The notes below the pieces were generated by a model. The model searched no databases, was not told the origin of the DNA, and was given only the letters and a program-made list of their open reading frames with translations. From Fimbriimonadales bacterium (GTDB lineage Bacteria; Armatimonadota; Fimbriimonadia; Fimbriimonadales; ATM1): a stretch of 64,000 nucleotides of DNA. Where the stretch lies: NCBI GenBank assembly GCA_026129745.1, contig JAHCHL010000007.1, positions 78,759-142,758 of the forward strand, read 5' to 3'. Below are positions 51,459-60,710 of this stretch, in pieces (position 1 is the stretch's first letter; the number at the start of each line of letters is the position of its first letter). Made by a program: the position numbers and the translations under genes.

Positions 51459-54017
51459 CTATCTCCCGCCGAAGCGAAATTCAAGCTCGAAGTCGAGACC
51501 CTGGCTGCGATAGCTTGCGTTGTTTCCTGCGCCCCCCATCGCTTCTCGCTCTCGGAACTTATAGGTGCTGCGAAGTGCAATTCCTGGGAGGATGTCATAG
51601 GAGTATCCGAGACCGAAGTAGGACTCTCGATCCGGAAGGTAACCGGTCACATTGCCTTTCCTGAACTCCACGAAAGCGCGCTGGCGTCGATCGAGCGAAT
51701 AAGTCAGGCTCGCAAAGAGCGAGTTGACGTCGCGGCTGAATCCAGTAATTCCAGTTCCGCCCGATGAGACAAAAGAGTAGTCGCCGACGAAGCGAAGCTT
51801 TTTGAATAGTTCCTGTTCGAGAGAAATACCGTAAATCAAGTTGTTGCTCGTTCCGGGTTGATTAGTGAACGAAACTTGCATATGCTCGACTCTCGTGGTC
51901 AATCGAGTGGCCAGCGACGGTGTCCAGCTTGCGAAGAGGGAGACCCCTGTTAAGTTGCTGTTCGACAAGTTGTCGCCATTCGCTTCTGTTCGCATCAAGT
52001 TGAGATCGAGTGAAAATGCGTTCGATGGATTCCACGACGTACGCAGTTGCGCAAGTCTCGAATTTCCTCGCGAACTCCCAAAGTTGAATCCTGTGCCGCC
52101 ACCGGTGAAACCGTTTCCGTTGTATCCGAATCCGTAGCCGCCCGTGTAACCACCGATGCCAGTGATTGCGCCGCTATCCGAGTCCGCCAATACCAATTCC
52201 ATACGAAGTTTTGGATTGGGAATCCATTCAGTTCTCAGGGATAAGTCATGTCCGAATCCTGATTTGTCCTTCGACTCAATGGCGTTTAGGCCTATTCCTG
52301 CGCTAAAGTTCAATGTGTCGGAAGCGCGGTAGGCCGCCGAAAACCTGCCGCCATAAAGACTTGTTGATGCGAGCGGCGCATTTGCGTTTCCGTCCGAAGG
52401 CGCGCGGACTTGAGTTGCTCCAATGCCCGCATCGAAGCTGAAGTTTCCTGATCGCCACTTATAGCCAGATTGAACGCCGTGCGTTTGATTCTTGATTCCA
52501 TTGTAAGCGCCATCGGAAGTCAGTGCAGTGAAGTAGATACTATCCGAGTCGCTCTTGCTCCTCGATGCCGTAAATCGCAGATCGCGATTCTCGCCCTTGA
52601 TCGTCTCCAATCCTTCACCTGTGTATCTCGGAGTTCCGATCTCGATTTGTTGTGCATTCAGGCCAAAGTTCCATCCGTCACCGGCCTGATAGTTCACTTT
52701 CGTTTCGATTCCTCTTGTATTTCTTCCGAATCCGGTTGTCTCGACGGTCACGTAGTTGCTAGGAATGTCCATCCACCTAGCATTGAGCGAGAGCCTTCCG
52801 TGATCGAGCGTATATCGCACCGACTTCGCTTGCCCTGTCTGCACACCTGTCGGCGTATAGAGTTTGCTTTGAGCCGCTGCGACCGACAATTGTTGCGAAT
52901 TGCCGAGACGCCAATTCAGATCGATGCCGCTCACTTGCCTCTTTCCGTTTCCGAACGATCCGGGATCGGGCGCTGGTGTGTAAGTGACTCGAATGAGCGA
53001 AGTTGGCGGCATGAATCTTGTGAAGTAAAAGACCTGCGGATTGAATTCGTCGAAAAAGTAGTCGACACCTTCGACTTGCAGCACACCGTCAACAGTTACG
53101 ATGATCGGCTGAGTTCTTAGTGGCGGATTGAGAAGAAAGTAAGGGGTGTTTGGCGCTCCATAGCCTTGGAACGCTTCCGTAGTTGTGACAAGGCCCGTTG
53201 CGCTTCGAGGTTTTTGCTCGATGTGAGTTGCGCCGACGGTCAATGTCGGAGAGATCTTGTACGCGACGTGGCCACCGTAAACATCTCCTCTGCTTTGGTT
53301 TTGTCCCATTGTTTCATAAGTGCATACGATGGTGCTTGTGGGGGGTATCGGATATTCAAACGTTATCGTTCCGCCGTAGATGTTGACTGTGTAGTCGATA
53401 CCGAGCCTTTTGTCTTCACCGTCAACTTGTACGCGCAACGAACCATCGACGATCATTCCCGCTTGCAAATAGTAAGGGCCTGGCGTGTTATTGCCGGTGA
53501 TTGAAATGGTACGAGCGGCAGATCGGGATTGGGTGTAAAGCGTGCTGATGCTGAGTGGTCCGAACGTGGTTGTCATTTGCGCGCCGGACATACTTCGGCT
53601 GAATCGCACAAGATCGTTGTTGCTCGGAAGTCTTGCATTGATGTCGCCGACATCGAGCTTCAGCCAGTCGCGATTGTAATTGACGGACACCCGTCGCTCC
53701 ATCGGCATTCGATACGGATTGTTGTCGAACTGCACATCGAAGTTCAGAACACCGAGGACATTCTTGCCGCTGATTGAAACGCTGCGCTCGTCGATGAAGT
53801 TGCCCGTTCGACCTCGATTCCACTGCTCATTGAACGCTTCTTCGTTTCCTTCGATTTTGTGAAGCCGCAACAAGAATCGCTGGTTTCCGGTGACAAGGAT
53901 CTTCTTGAAGACGTTTTGCTCGATCCATTCGAACAGGTCCGGCTCCGGCTCTCCGGTTTGGCCGGTTGCGGCAACGGCCAGCGCCGCTGCGCCAACAAGG
54001 CAGCAAATCCTGTTCAC
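51459..54017 (-). CDS. Outer-membrane beta-barrel protein
   Basis: An 852-residue protein; I prefer the GTG at 54017 (NRICCLVGAAALAVAATGQ signal), seven bases after the csaB stop, over the ATG at 54071 which overlaps csaB. The N-terminal half has beta-domain modules with ILVTGNQRF, PMERRVSVNYNRDWLKLDVGDINARLPSNN and repeated TSLIRVTY. The C-terminal ~400 residues are alternating amphipathic strands (LNFSAGIGLNAIES, LRMELVLADSD, LRFVGDYSFVSSGG, ALRSTYKFRERE) ending in EFRFGG. This suits a large outer-membrane barrel for an unknown cargo. It follows csaB directly. Confidence 0.78.
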   Translation of the reverse strand: MNRICCLVGAAALAVAATGQTGEPEPDLFEWIEQNVFKKILVTGNQRFLLRLHKIEGNEEAFNEQWNRGRTGNFIDERSVSISGKNVLGVLNFDVQFDNNPYRMPMERRVSVNYNRDWLKLDVGDINARLPSNNDLVRFSRSMSGAQMTTTFGPLSISTLYTQSRSAARTISITGNNTPGPYYLQAGMIVDGSLRVQVDGEDKRLGIDYTVNIYGGTITFEYPIPPTSTIVCTYETMGQNQSRGDVYGGHVAYKISPTLTVGATHIEQKPRSATGLVTTTEAFQGYGAPNTPYFLLNPPLRTQPIIVTVDGVLQVEGVDYFFDEFNPQVFYFTRFMPPTSLIRVTYTPAPDPGSFGNGKRQVSGIDLNWRLGNSQQLSVAAAQSKLYTPTGVQTGQAKSVRYTLDHGRLSLNARWMDIPSNYVTVETTGFGRNTRGIETKVNYQAGDGWNFGLNAQQIEIGTPRYTGEGLETIKGENRDLRFTASRSKSDSDSIYFTALTSDGAYNGIKNQTHGVQSGYKWRSGNFSFDAGIGATQVRAPSDGNANAPLASTSLYGGRFSAAYRASDTLNFSAGIGLNAIESKDKSGFGHDLSLRTEWIPNPKLRMELVLADSDSGAITGIGGYTGGYGFGYNGNGFTGGGTGFNFGSSRGNSRLAQLRTSWNPSNAFSLDLNLMRTEANGDNLSNSNLTGVSLFASWTPSLATRLTTRVEHMQVSFTNQPGTSNNLIYGISLEQELFKKLRFVGDYSFVSSGGTGITGFSRDVNSLFASLTYSLDRRQRAFVEFRKGNVTGYLPDRESYFGLGYSYDILPGIALRSTYKFREREAMGGAGNNASYRSQGLDFELEFRFGGR

Positions 54018-54024
54018 AATCGCT

Positions 54025-55125
54025 TTACGCCGATCCCGATAAGGACGGCAAATGCTTCTTAAGTATATCAACGTTTTTCAGGGCCAGGGATTTTTGCTCG
54101 GCTGCCTTCCGGCTGATCGTTTCGAGTATTCGGGGCCTTTCAGCCTCGAATTTCTGGAAATTTGCCCAAAGGGTATCGGCGGTAAGCCCTTCGACCGAAA
54201 TCGCCGAGCCGAGGTCCATGGCTGAGGTGAATGCGTTGACCTTGGGATCGTACGCCACCATCATAGGTGGTACGCCGACCGAAGCAGAGAGAATTCCGGC
54301 ATGGAGGCGCATGGCCACGACGGAGTGCATCCTTCTCAACCTCGATAGCAGCGCCCCCGGAGTCTGAATGTTTCTCATGTCCGGTGCGCGGCCGCCGTGC
54401 AGTTTCGCGATTTGGTCGAGGATGGTCGTGTCCATCTTGTTATCCATTTCGACGAGCACCGGAACGTACTGGTTCTTGTAAAGGAGATGAGCAAACCCGC
54501 CAAAGGCCTCGGCAATGGCTTTTCCTCTTCCCCACGGACGGGCGGCGATACCGACTGCTTTCATTTCGCCGATGCCGAAAACGGCATCGGGCGTTTCGTC
54601 GGGTTCAGCGAGCCAAGCGAGATCGGCCGTCACTTCGACCGGCCTCTTAATTCCAAGGGATCTCAAAACGTTCAGGCTTCCGGAATCCCGAACGGTGATT
54701 TCGTCGACGAGCTTTAGTGCGTTGGTCGCCATTTGCTTTCCGAAGTAGCTCGTTATCGGGCCGACACCTTGTCCCAGCATGACGACTCGCTTTCCTTGCT
54801 TTTTTGCGAAGTGAATCAGTTTCGTGTAGTAGCGAATGCTTGCGATGCTCGTCGCATCTTGAAGAATTCCGCCGCCTCCAAACACGAGGGCATCCGCATC
54901 TTCGAGTGCACGGCCTATCGCCTCGAAGTTGCGTCGGTCGATGGATGGAACACCAAGAAGCCTCTGAAGCTTTTCGGGTTCACCGGCGAGCGCGATGGGT
55001 CGAATGGGCAAGTCTCGGACGGCAGTAAGCAGTCCGATGAGCAGGGCGTCGTCGCCCATGTTTCCGCAGCCGTAATAGCCTGCGAGGACAATTTTGCTTA
55101 GCTCTGCGATGTTGTTCCCCTCCAA
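54025..55125 (-). CDS. csaB: Polysaccharide pyruvyl transferase CsaB
   Basis: A 366-residue member of the pyruvyltransferase family (PF04230). It shows LAGYYGCGNMGDDALL, ALVFGGGGILQD, GQGVGPITS..GK, ITVRDSGS and MRLHAGILSASVGVPPMMVAYDPKV. CsaB ketal-pyruvylates a cell-wall polymer to which S-layer-homology (SLH) domains bind. It overlaps the DUF5693 gene by 28 bases, a pairing known from Firmicutes and related phyla. No SLH protein is evident in this window. Confidence 0.9.
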   Translation of the reverse strand: MEGNNIAELSKIVLAGYYGCGNMGDDALLIGLLTAVRDLPIRPIALAGEPEKLQRLLGVPSIDRRNFEAIGRALEDADALVFGGGGILQDATSIASIRYYTKLIHFAKKQGKRVVMLGQGVGPITSYFGKQMATNALKLVDEITVRDSGSLNVLRSLGIKRPVEVTADLAWLAEPDETPDAVFGIGEMKAVGIAARPWGRGKAIAEAFGGFAHLLYKNQYVPVLVEMDNKMDTTILDQIAKLHGGRAPDMRNIQTPGALLSRLRRMHSVVAMRLHAGILSASVGVPPMMVAYDPKVNAFTSAMDLGSAISVEGLTADTLWANFQKFEAERPRILETISRKAAEQKSLALKNVDILKKHLPSLSGSA

Positions 55126-57017
55126 AGTTTATGCACAGCAATCCATACGGCGACGCCGACTATACCGCCGCAAACCATTCCCGTAAGCACTCTGACGACA
55201 GAGACCTCGATGGGTGTGTGGAGGTGACAGAACGTATTGACGATGCTCACTTGCCCGATGGCCGCGACGAGGCAGGCGAGCGGCAAATAGTTTTTGCGAC
55301 CCGTCGCTGCCATTCCCAACGCGACTACGAGCGCAGGGTGGCCGACAAGCGCTTCTTTTGTTCGCGGCCTTTGTGGAAGAAGCCTTTCAAGAAGCTCACG
55401 AAACTGCAACTCGAACCCGCTTACCGCTGAAGGAGCCTCGTTGCCAGATCGAAGCACCGTAAAACCGAGTGCGCCAGCGATGATCGTAAACAAACCGACA
55501 TCGAGCCACCGGACGTTCGCTCCTGCCGTTTGCTTCCAACCAAACGATTCCAATAACAAGTAGCCTCCAACAAGAATCGGGGGCAAAAAGTGCGCAAGCT
55601 TGACTCCAAAGAACTGATCGACTTGCACCATATATTGTAGCGAAGTCAGCATGGCAGCGACATAAAGCCCGCCGAGAATGCTGATTCCGCAAACGACAAG
55701 GAATGCCGCAATCCATCTCATCGTCGAGCCTCGATCATTCGATGTGAAAATGGATGTCATTGCAAACACGGGAAACACAATCGCTGCAACCAAGGCAGAC
55801 AGTTTGAGGCTTGGTTCGAGGAACCTGCCTGTCGCAATACCGACGACGAGCAAAAGGGCAATGGCAAGGAGCGGTAGCAATCCAACGAAGCGAAGGGCTC
55901 CTCCTTTCGTAAGCCGCGACCACATCCAACCAGCGAGCAAGAGTCCCAAGAACGCCGGCACCGACCGAACGGCATTCGGAATGTCTGGCGCAGCGATCGG
56001 CTTAGGAGTCTTTACACCGGAACCTTCTTTGATCAATTCAGCTCTTAGCTTCTCGACGAATTGCACAAACGATGCGAAAGGGTTTTCGTCCGCAGGGCGA
56101 GGCGGACGCACAAGCAGCACGCGAATGTTTCTCTCGCGTGCAGCGCGAACGTATCGATCGAGAATCGAACGAACGGCGTTTTGCGGCATTTCTGCGGCTT
56201 GTACGCTGTGAACACGAAGATGCGTTTCGATAAGTCGCGATTTGAGCTGTCTGTCTCCTGCCTGTTTGCCAAATTCCACCGAGCCGTACCAAATGTCGTG
56301 CTCTTCCAGGGATTCCGCCACCGAAGGAATCGCTTCTTCCCAACCCAAGACTTGATCGCCCGTGAAGATGACGCCACTCGCGCCAACTGCCGCGACTTCC
56401 TCAACGACCCACTGAACCGACGACTCTGTCGCTGCGGGCGGATTCATCACTCGGCCGATGAGGGTCAAACCTTCATTTAGGACAGATGCGCAGGCCTCAC
56501 GATTGAATCCAACTCCGACATTTTTTAAATCGAACACCGGAGCCGGAAACACAAAGCTTTCAGACTCAATCATCGCATCACGAATTGTCGAATCCGCTGC
56601 AGCGTTACGAACATACAGCGCGATGCCATTTTCATTCTGCTCGACGGATTGAGGAAAGCGCATCAAGAGCGCGATGCGGACTCTCTCAAACCGTTCTCGA
56701 TTCGAAAAGACGTATTGCCTCTCGCCTGTCTCTGAGACTACTGCGACCATGTCGCCATTGGAAAGCAACTGATCGAAATTTTCTTCTCCTACGATCACCG
56801 CCGTCATTCCGGCATCTCTCAGTGCGCGAAGTGCACTTTCCATGGACATTCCCGATCCCGATGCGAGCATACGAATGTCTTCGATCGGAACTGCGACATG
56901 CACAGCTCTTGCGGACGCTTCGACACGGTGACGCTCAATCGCAACCCACGCGCTGACGATTGCGCCAATAACAATAAGAGACCAAAGCCAAACGGGAGCA
57001 CGAAACCTTTCGCTCAT
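55098..57017 (-). CDS. DUF5693-family polytopic membrane protein
   Basis: A 639-residue protein: N-terminal transmembrane helix (about 12-28), a ~310-residue soluble domain with RMLASGSGMSMESALRALRDAGMTAV and GASGVIFTGDQVLGW, then about eight hydrophobic helices in the C-terminal half. This matches DUF5693 proteins found beside csaB. A transport or glycopolymer role is inferred from position only. The ATG overlaps the rhomboid stop (ATGA) upstream. Confidence 0.78.
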   Translation of the reverse strand: MSERFRAPVWLWSLIVIGAIVSAWVAIERHRVEASARAVHVAVPIEDIRMLASGSGMSMESALRALRDAGMTAVIVGEENFDQLLSNGDMVAVVSETGERQYVFSNRERFERVRIALLMRFPQSVEQNENGIALYVRNAAADSTIRDAMIESESFVFPAPVFDLKNVGVGFNREACASVLNEGLTLIGRVMNPPAATESSVQWVVEEVAAVGASGVIFTGDQVLGWEEAIPSVAESLEEHDIWYGSVEFGKQAGDRQLKSRLIETHLRVHSVQAAEMPQNAVRSILDRYVRAARERNIRVLLVRPPRPADENPFASFVQFVEKLRAELIKEGSGVKTPKPIAAPDIPNAVRSVPAFLGLLLAGWMWSRLTKGGALRFVGLLPLLAIALLLVVGIATGRFLEPSLKLSALVAAIVFPVFAMTSIFTSNDRGSTMRWIAAFLVVCGISILGGLYVAAMLTSLQYMVQVDQFFGVKLAHFLPPILVGGYLLLESFGWKQTAGANVRWLDVGLFTIIAGALGFTVLRSGNEAPSAVSGFELQFRELLERLLPQRPRTKEALVGHPALVVALGMAATGRKNYLPLACLVAAIGQVSIVNTFCHLHTPIEVSVVRVLTGMVCGGIVGVAVWIAVHKLWRGTTSQS

Positions 57018-57685
57018 GTCGAAAGAGCCTCCTGCTGTTCCTTGTCATGGTTCTTTTTGTCGCCGATGATCATCACCAAAAGCATTCCGGCGAGGAACCC
57101 ACCTGCGTGCGCCCAGTTAGCAACACCTGGCTGCACCAGAAAGATTTGGAGCGCAAACCAGAAACCGAGCATCAACCAAGCCGGAACAGGGAATGTCCAA
57201 AAGAACAGTGGAGGAACGAACACCTCAATTTCGGACGCTGGGTACAGCAATAAGTAGCAACCCATGATCCCGGCTATCGCGCCAGATGCGCCAAGCATGG
57301 GAATCGCACTGTTCGGCATCACGAACGCTTGGGTCAGTGCAGCGACAACTCCAAAAAACAGATAGAAGAGCGCATACCTTGGCGCACGAAAATGCTCTTC
57401 GACACGAGGTCCGAACACCCACAGAAAGAGCAAATTGGAAAGCAAATGTCCGAGGTTCGCATGCAAAAACGCGCTTGTGAATAACGTCAGCAAAGACTCG
57501 ACGTTGAACGACTTGATCCCCGCGACAATTTCAACCGGCCGTGCAGCGAGATCGGTGAACACCACGCGAGGCCCAAATAACGACCACTCGCGGTCCCACA
57601 AGTAAATGATTGTAAGCAGGAGAATAAGCGTGTAGGTAACCCATGGGAAGTGTTTGCGCTGCGAGTTATCTCTTATCGGAACCAT
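57014..57685 (-). CDS. Rhomboid-family intramembrane serine protease
   Basis: A 223-residue membrane protein with about six helices. The conserved features are HANLGHLLSN in helix 2, the nucleophile in GASGAIAG (Ser of GASG) and the catalytic His in WAHAGGF. The active site is therefore complete. Substrates are unknown. It heads the csaB/DUF5693 group, with the downstream start overlapping its stop. Confidence 0.9.
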   Translation of the reverse strand: MVPIRDNSQRKHFPWVTYTLILLLTIIYLWDREWSLFGPRVVFTDLAARPVEIVAGIKSFNVESLLTLFTSAFLHANLGHLLSNLLFLWVFGPRVEEHFRAPRYALFYLFFGVVAALTQAFVMPNSAIPMLGASGAIAGIMGCYLLLYPASEIEVFVPPLFFWTFPVPAWLMLGFWFALQIFLVQPGVANWAHAGGFLAGMLLVMIIGDKKNHDKEQQEALST

Positions 57686-57710
57686 GGGTGGTTCCCGGAA
57701 GGTTACCCGG

Positions 57711-57944
57711 CTACTCTAACGGGTCTGTCGCTGCGCGTGCGTCCCTCAACAGGGTTTCGGCGACCTGGCGTCTATGGGAGTAGAGGATTCCAAGGTGAAG
57801 GCGAACGGAATTGCGATCTCGATCGAAGGGCCCTGGCCATCCGCACCGTCCACAGCAGACTGTCCGAGCGAGTTCTATCCGTTCGCAAGCTGGACAGACT
57901 GCAAGAAACTGGTTCGGCTCGATTTCAGGTCCCCATTCGCGCAT
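57711..57944 (-). CDS. Small zinc-ribbon-like protein, possible
   Basis: A 77-residue open frame on the same strand as its neighbours, with CPAC and CCGRCGW in a zinc-ribbon arrangement (CPxC-x12-CCxxC) and an Arg/Asp-rich tail. It fills a 336-base gap otherwise empty. I see no good ribosome-binding site, so confidence is modest. Confidence 0.45.
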   Translation of the reverse strand: MREWGPEIEPNQFLAVCPACERIELARTVCCGRCGWPGPFDRDRNSVRLHLGILYSHRRQVAETLLRDARAATDPLE

Positions 57945-58021
57945 GCCAACGTTGTTTTCGGATGTTGGAGCCTGTAGTTGCAGGGTGCAAAGCGAATCCC
58001 GGCAAGTGTAACCGCGAAAGA

Positions 58022-59041
58022 TTACGGGCGTTCAGACCTTAGGAATGATTCGACTGCACGTCCCACTTTGCCCAACGAATCTGGACTGCATTTGTCTGGA
58101 GTGTCTTGCGTTGTGTGCCAGTACGGGTAATCAAAATCGATCAGATTCATCGTCGGAATTCCAGCTTGATTGAGCGGGATGTGGTCGTCCTCGATCCAAG
58201 GGCCAAGAACGTCAGGAAATGTTTCACCGAGTCCGATGGCGTGTGCATGGCGATAGAAGCGATCCACGAGCGTTCGAGCGTAGTAGACAGAGTTGGGTTC
58301 TTTGGGAATGCGAAGGTCCTTATCGCCGATCATGTCGAGGAGGATTCCGTACCAATAGTCTTTCGGATTTGCGAGCTTTGCGAAGTGCTTTGCGCCCAAC
58401 AGCATTTCATTAAGGCTCGGCCCGACATCTTCACCATCCGTGAAGAGAAACGTGACGTTGACTGGCGGCGGGTTCTCCTTAAACACTCGCATCAGTTCAA
58501 GAAGTACCGCGACACCGCTCGCTCCGTCGTTCGCTCCGATGATTGGATTGTCGCGCTTGGCAGGATCATCGTCGTGTTCGGCACTTGGGCGAGTGTCCCA
58601 GTGTGCGAGGAGGAGAACCGTTTTCGGCTTGCCAAAGTCCATCTCGGCAACGATGTTCCACATCGTTAGCTCTTTGCCCGTGACACTCCAGCGATGTTTG
58701 AATTCCTGAAGCGAAACTTTGTCTGTGTGTTTCTTCGCCTCAGCGACGATGTAGTCACGGCACTTGATATGCGCTTCGCTTCCCGGCGGACGCGGTCCGA
58801 AGTCGCACTGGGCAATTAGATGCGCCCACGCCTTGCTTTTGTCGAAAAGCGTTTCAGGATGCTGTGCGTTTGACGGGGATTGCGCTTGAATTGAAGCGCA
58901 GGCGGACAGTATCGGGGTCAGGACAAGCGCCGCGGCGGCTAACGAGCGACGTATCTTGGTGATCGCACCGCACCGGTCTTCCCTTTGAGGGCAGCTTCGA
59001 GTGTGACTCCGGTGCTTTTCGTGATTTGAGACTTGTCCCAT
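58022..59041 (-). CDS. M28-family zinc peptidase / glutaminyl-cyclase-like protein, exported
   Basis: A 339-residue (or shorter) protein. Zinc and catalytic residues appear in LLLAHWDTRP (His), GANDGASG (Asp), FTDGEDVG (Glu/Asp), LLDMIGDKD (Asp) and WHTTQDTPDKC (His). This is the M28 aminopeptidase fold shared with glutaminyl cyclases. The N-terminus near residue 30 reads KIRRSLAAAALVLTPILSAC, a lipoprotein signal. The only ATG (59041) overlaps the upstream gene by 103 bases, and a non-ATG start near residue 28 (an ATC in the frame) would suit the signal better. Confidence 0.82.
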   Translation of the reverse strand: MGQVSNHEKHRSHTRSCPQREDRCGAITKIRRSLAAAALVLTPILSACASIQAQSPSNAQHPETLFDKSKAWAHLIAQCDFGPRPPGSEAHIKCRDYIVAEAKKHTDKVSLQEFKHRWSVTGKELTMWNIVAEMDFGKPKTVLLLAHWDTRPSAEHDDDPAKRDNPIIGANDGASGVAVLLELMRVFKENPPPVNVTFLFTDGEDVGPSLNEMLLGAKHFAKLANPKDYWYGILLDMIGDKDLRIPKEPNSVYYARTLVDRFYRHAHAIGLGETFPDVLGPWIEDDHIPLNQAGIPTMNLIDFDYPYWHTTQDTPDKCSPDSLGKVGRAVESFLRSERP

Positions 59042-59532
59042 ACTTTCCAGTATCCCACAGCTCCGCGCGCCAGGCTGGCGGGCATTGCTACGGAATAGGA
59101 CTTCCCAGGATCGACTGCCGTTCCGTCGACTTTCGCTTCGATGATCCGAGTCGCACCGGACGCTGACGCACTGAAAACTACTTCGATGCCGGACAGTTGC
59201 AGAAAGGCGTTGTTCGTGTCGGGATAGGTGCTTACCGAGCGCTCAAGCCCCTCGAGTAGCTGCTTGCCAGTGAGGGAAACGACGACGATCTCTTCGGTGC
59301 CGTACTGTACGAATGCCGCCAAGTCACCGCCCGGATCCGGAACCTTGAAAGTCGCGGCAGGGAGGAAGGCTGCGTCCGCGCCTGCGACAGATCGAACCTC
59401 GTCCGCGGCAGCTTGGGCGCGTGCGTTCGGGCCTGCGCCGACGTCGTTCGACATCTGCGCAATCCCGGAAACCGCCAGTAGGGCGGCAAAGAGCAAAAGA
59501 CGCGGCTTGTGCATCCTGTACAGATTAGACAT
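58939..59532 (-). CDS. Exported protein resembling the 5'-nucleotidase C-terminal domain
   Basis: A 197-residue protein with a signal (MHKPRLLLFAALLAVSGIAQ; ATGs at 59532 with AGGAG and at 59514). The body VVVSLTGKQLLEGLERSVSTYPDTNNAFLQLSGIEVVFSA, split here across two blocks of the family, and DGTAVDPGKSYSVAMPASLARG match the C-terminal substrate-binding domain of periplasmic 5'-nucleotidases, without the metallophosphatase domain. It may bind nucleotides or another ligand. Confidence 0.72.
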   Translation of the reverse strand: MSNLYRMHKPRLLLFAALLAVSGIAQMSNDVGAGPNARAQAAADEVRSVAGADAAFLPAATFKVPDPGGDLAAFVQYGTEEIVVVSLTGKQLLEGLERSVSTYPDTNNAFLQLSGIEVVFSASASGATRIIEAKVDGTAVDPGKSYSVAMPASLARGAVGYWKVWDKSQITKSTGVTLEAALKGKTGAVRSPRYVAR

Positions 59533-59570
59533 GGCTCCTGTGAAATCGTTTCGGCAGTTCTCGGCAAAAC

Positions 59571-60681
59571 TTAAGCCGTGCGGGCATTCAGGTCGCTTCG
59601 AAGATAGGCCGTAATGAACTCTTCGATCTCACCGTCGAGCACAGCCAGGACGTTTCCAGTCTCCACTCCGGTTCGAGTGTCTTTGACGAGCGTGTAGGGT
59701 TGCATTACGTAGGATCTGATCTGGCGTCCCCATTCTGCGCTGGGAGTCTCTCCTCGGAGCATTCTCAGGTGCTCTTCCGTTTTGTCCCTTTCCAACTCGA
59801 TAAGTCGCGCCGCAAGAATGGACATGGCCGTCGCTCGGTTCTTGTGCTGGCTTCGCTCAGACTGGCATCCGACGACGATCCCCGTCGGGATGTGGATGAT
59901 CCTCACAGCGCTTTCGGTCTTATTCACGTGCTGTCCCCCTGCACCGCTTGCACGGAACGTTTCGACCTTGAGCTCCTCTGGCTTGATGTCGACCTCGGCT
60001 TCCTTGACTTCAGGCAGAACCGTCACGGCTGCGAAGGAGGTGTGCCTCCGGCTGCTTGCGTCGTAAGGGCTAATTCGAACAAGCCTGTGGACTCCTTGCT
60101 CGCCTTTCAAGTATCCGTAGGCCAGTGGGCCATCGACCTTAAAAGAGATGCTTCTGATCCCGGTCACGTCGCCCGGAGTCTCGGTCAAGACCTCGACCTT
60201 GTAGCCCTTACGTTCGGCATAACGCTGGTACATGCGGAAAAGCATTTCTGCCCAGTCGCACGCCTCGGTTCCTCCAGCACCTGCTCCTATCTCGACGATT
60301 GCGCTTTTGTCGTCATGGGGGCCGCTGAGAAGCGTTCTAAGTTCAAGGGCATCAAGGTCCTTGAGAAACTGGACGGACATCGACTCAAGCTCACGAGCGG
60401 TCGACTCATCGGCTTCCGAGGCAAGCAGCCCCTCAAGCTCGCGAATGTCGTTGTACGTTTTGACTAATGCCTTGAAAGGCTCAAGCTTCGCGTTGATCGA
60501 GGCGATGCGCCTCATGACTTCCTGTGCAGAGGATGGATCTTCCCAAAAGTCGGATTGTTGGGACTTTTGTTCGAGTTCAGCTACTTCGCGTTCTGAATTG
60601 GCGAGGTCAAAGATGACCTCCGATAGCGTCCAGGCGACCTTTCGCCTCGGACAGCGCTTCGTGCAGTTTCGTTTCGACCAT
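59571..60681 (-). CDS. prfB: Peptide chain release factor 2, with programmed +1 frameshift
   Basis: The frame starting at ATG 60681 (MVETKLHEALSEAKGRL) ends after 24 codons at an in-frame TGA (60607-60609). A +1 shift at CTT TGA C (60606-60612) then continues as DLANSEREVAELEQKS through the full RF2 body to TAA 59571-59573, for 369 residues in total. A GGAGG lies just upstream of the slip, as required in RF2 autoregulation. The body has ASGAGGQHVNKT (GGQ), RRHTSF and SQHKNR. The stop-codon-reading tripeptide is SPY rather than the usual SPF. RF2 reads UGA and UAA. Confidence 0.95.
60603..60625 (-). promoter_or_regulatory. prfB: Programmed +1 frameshift site of prfB
   Basis: On the minus strand the order GGAGG, three-base spacer, then CTT TGA C gives the slippery codon, the UGA sensor and the following C. 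The Shine-Dalgarno-like GGAGG promotes the shift, and low RF2 activity pauses on the UGA to allow it. This is the classical RF2 feedback device. Confidence 0.9.
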
Positions 60682-60710
60682 GCCGATCGGCAGGATACCT
60701 GTCGAGCGCG

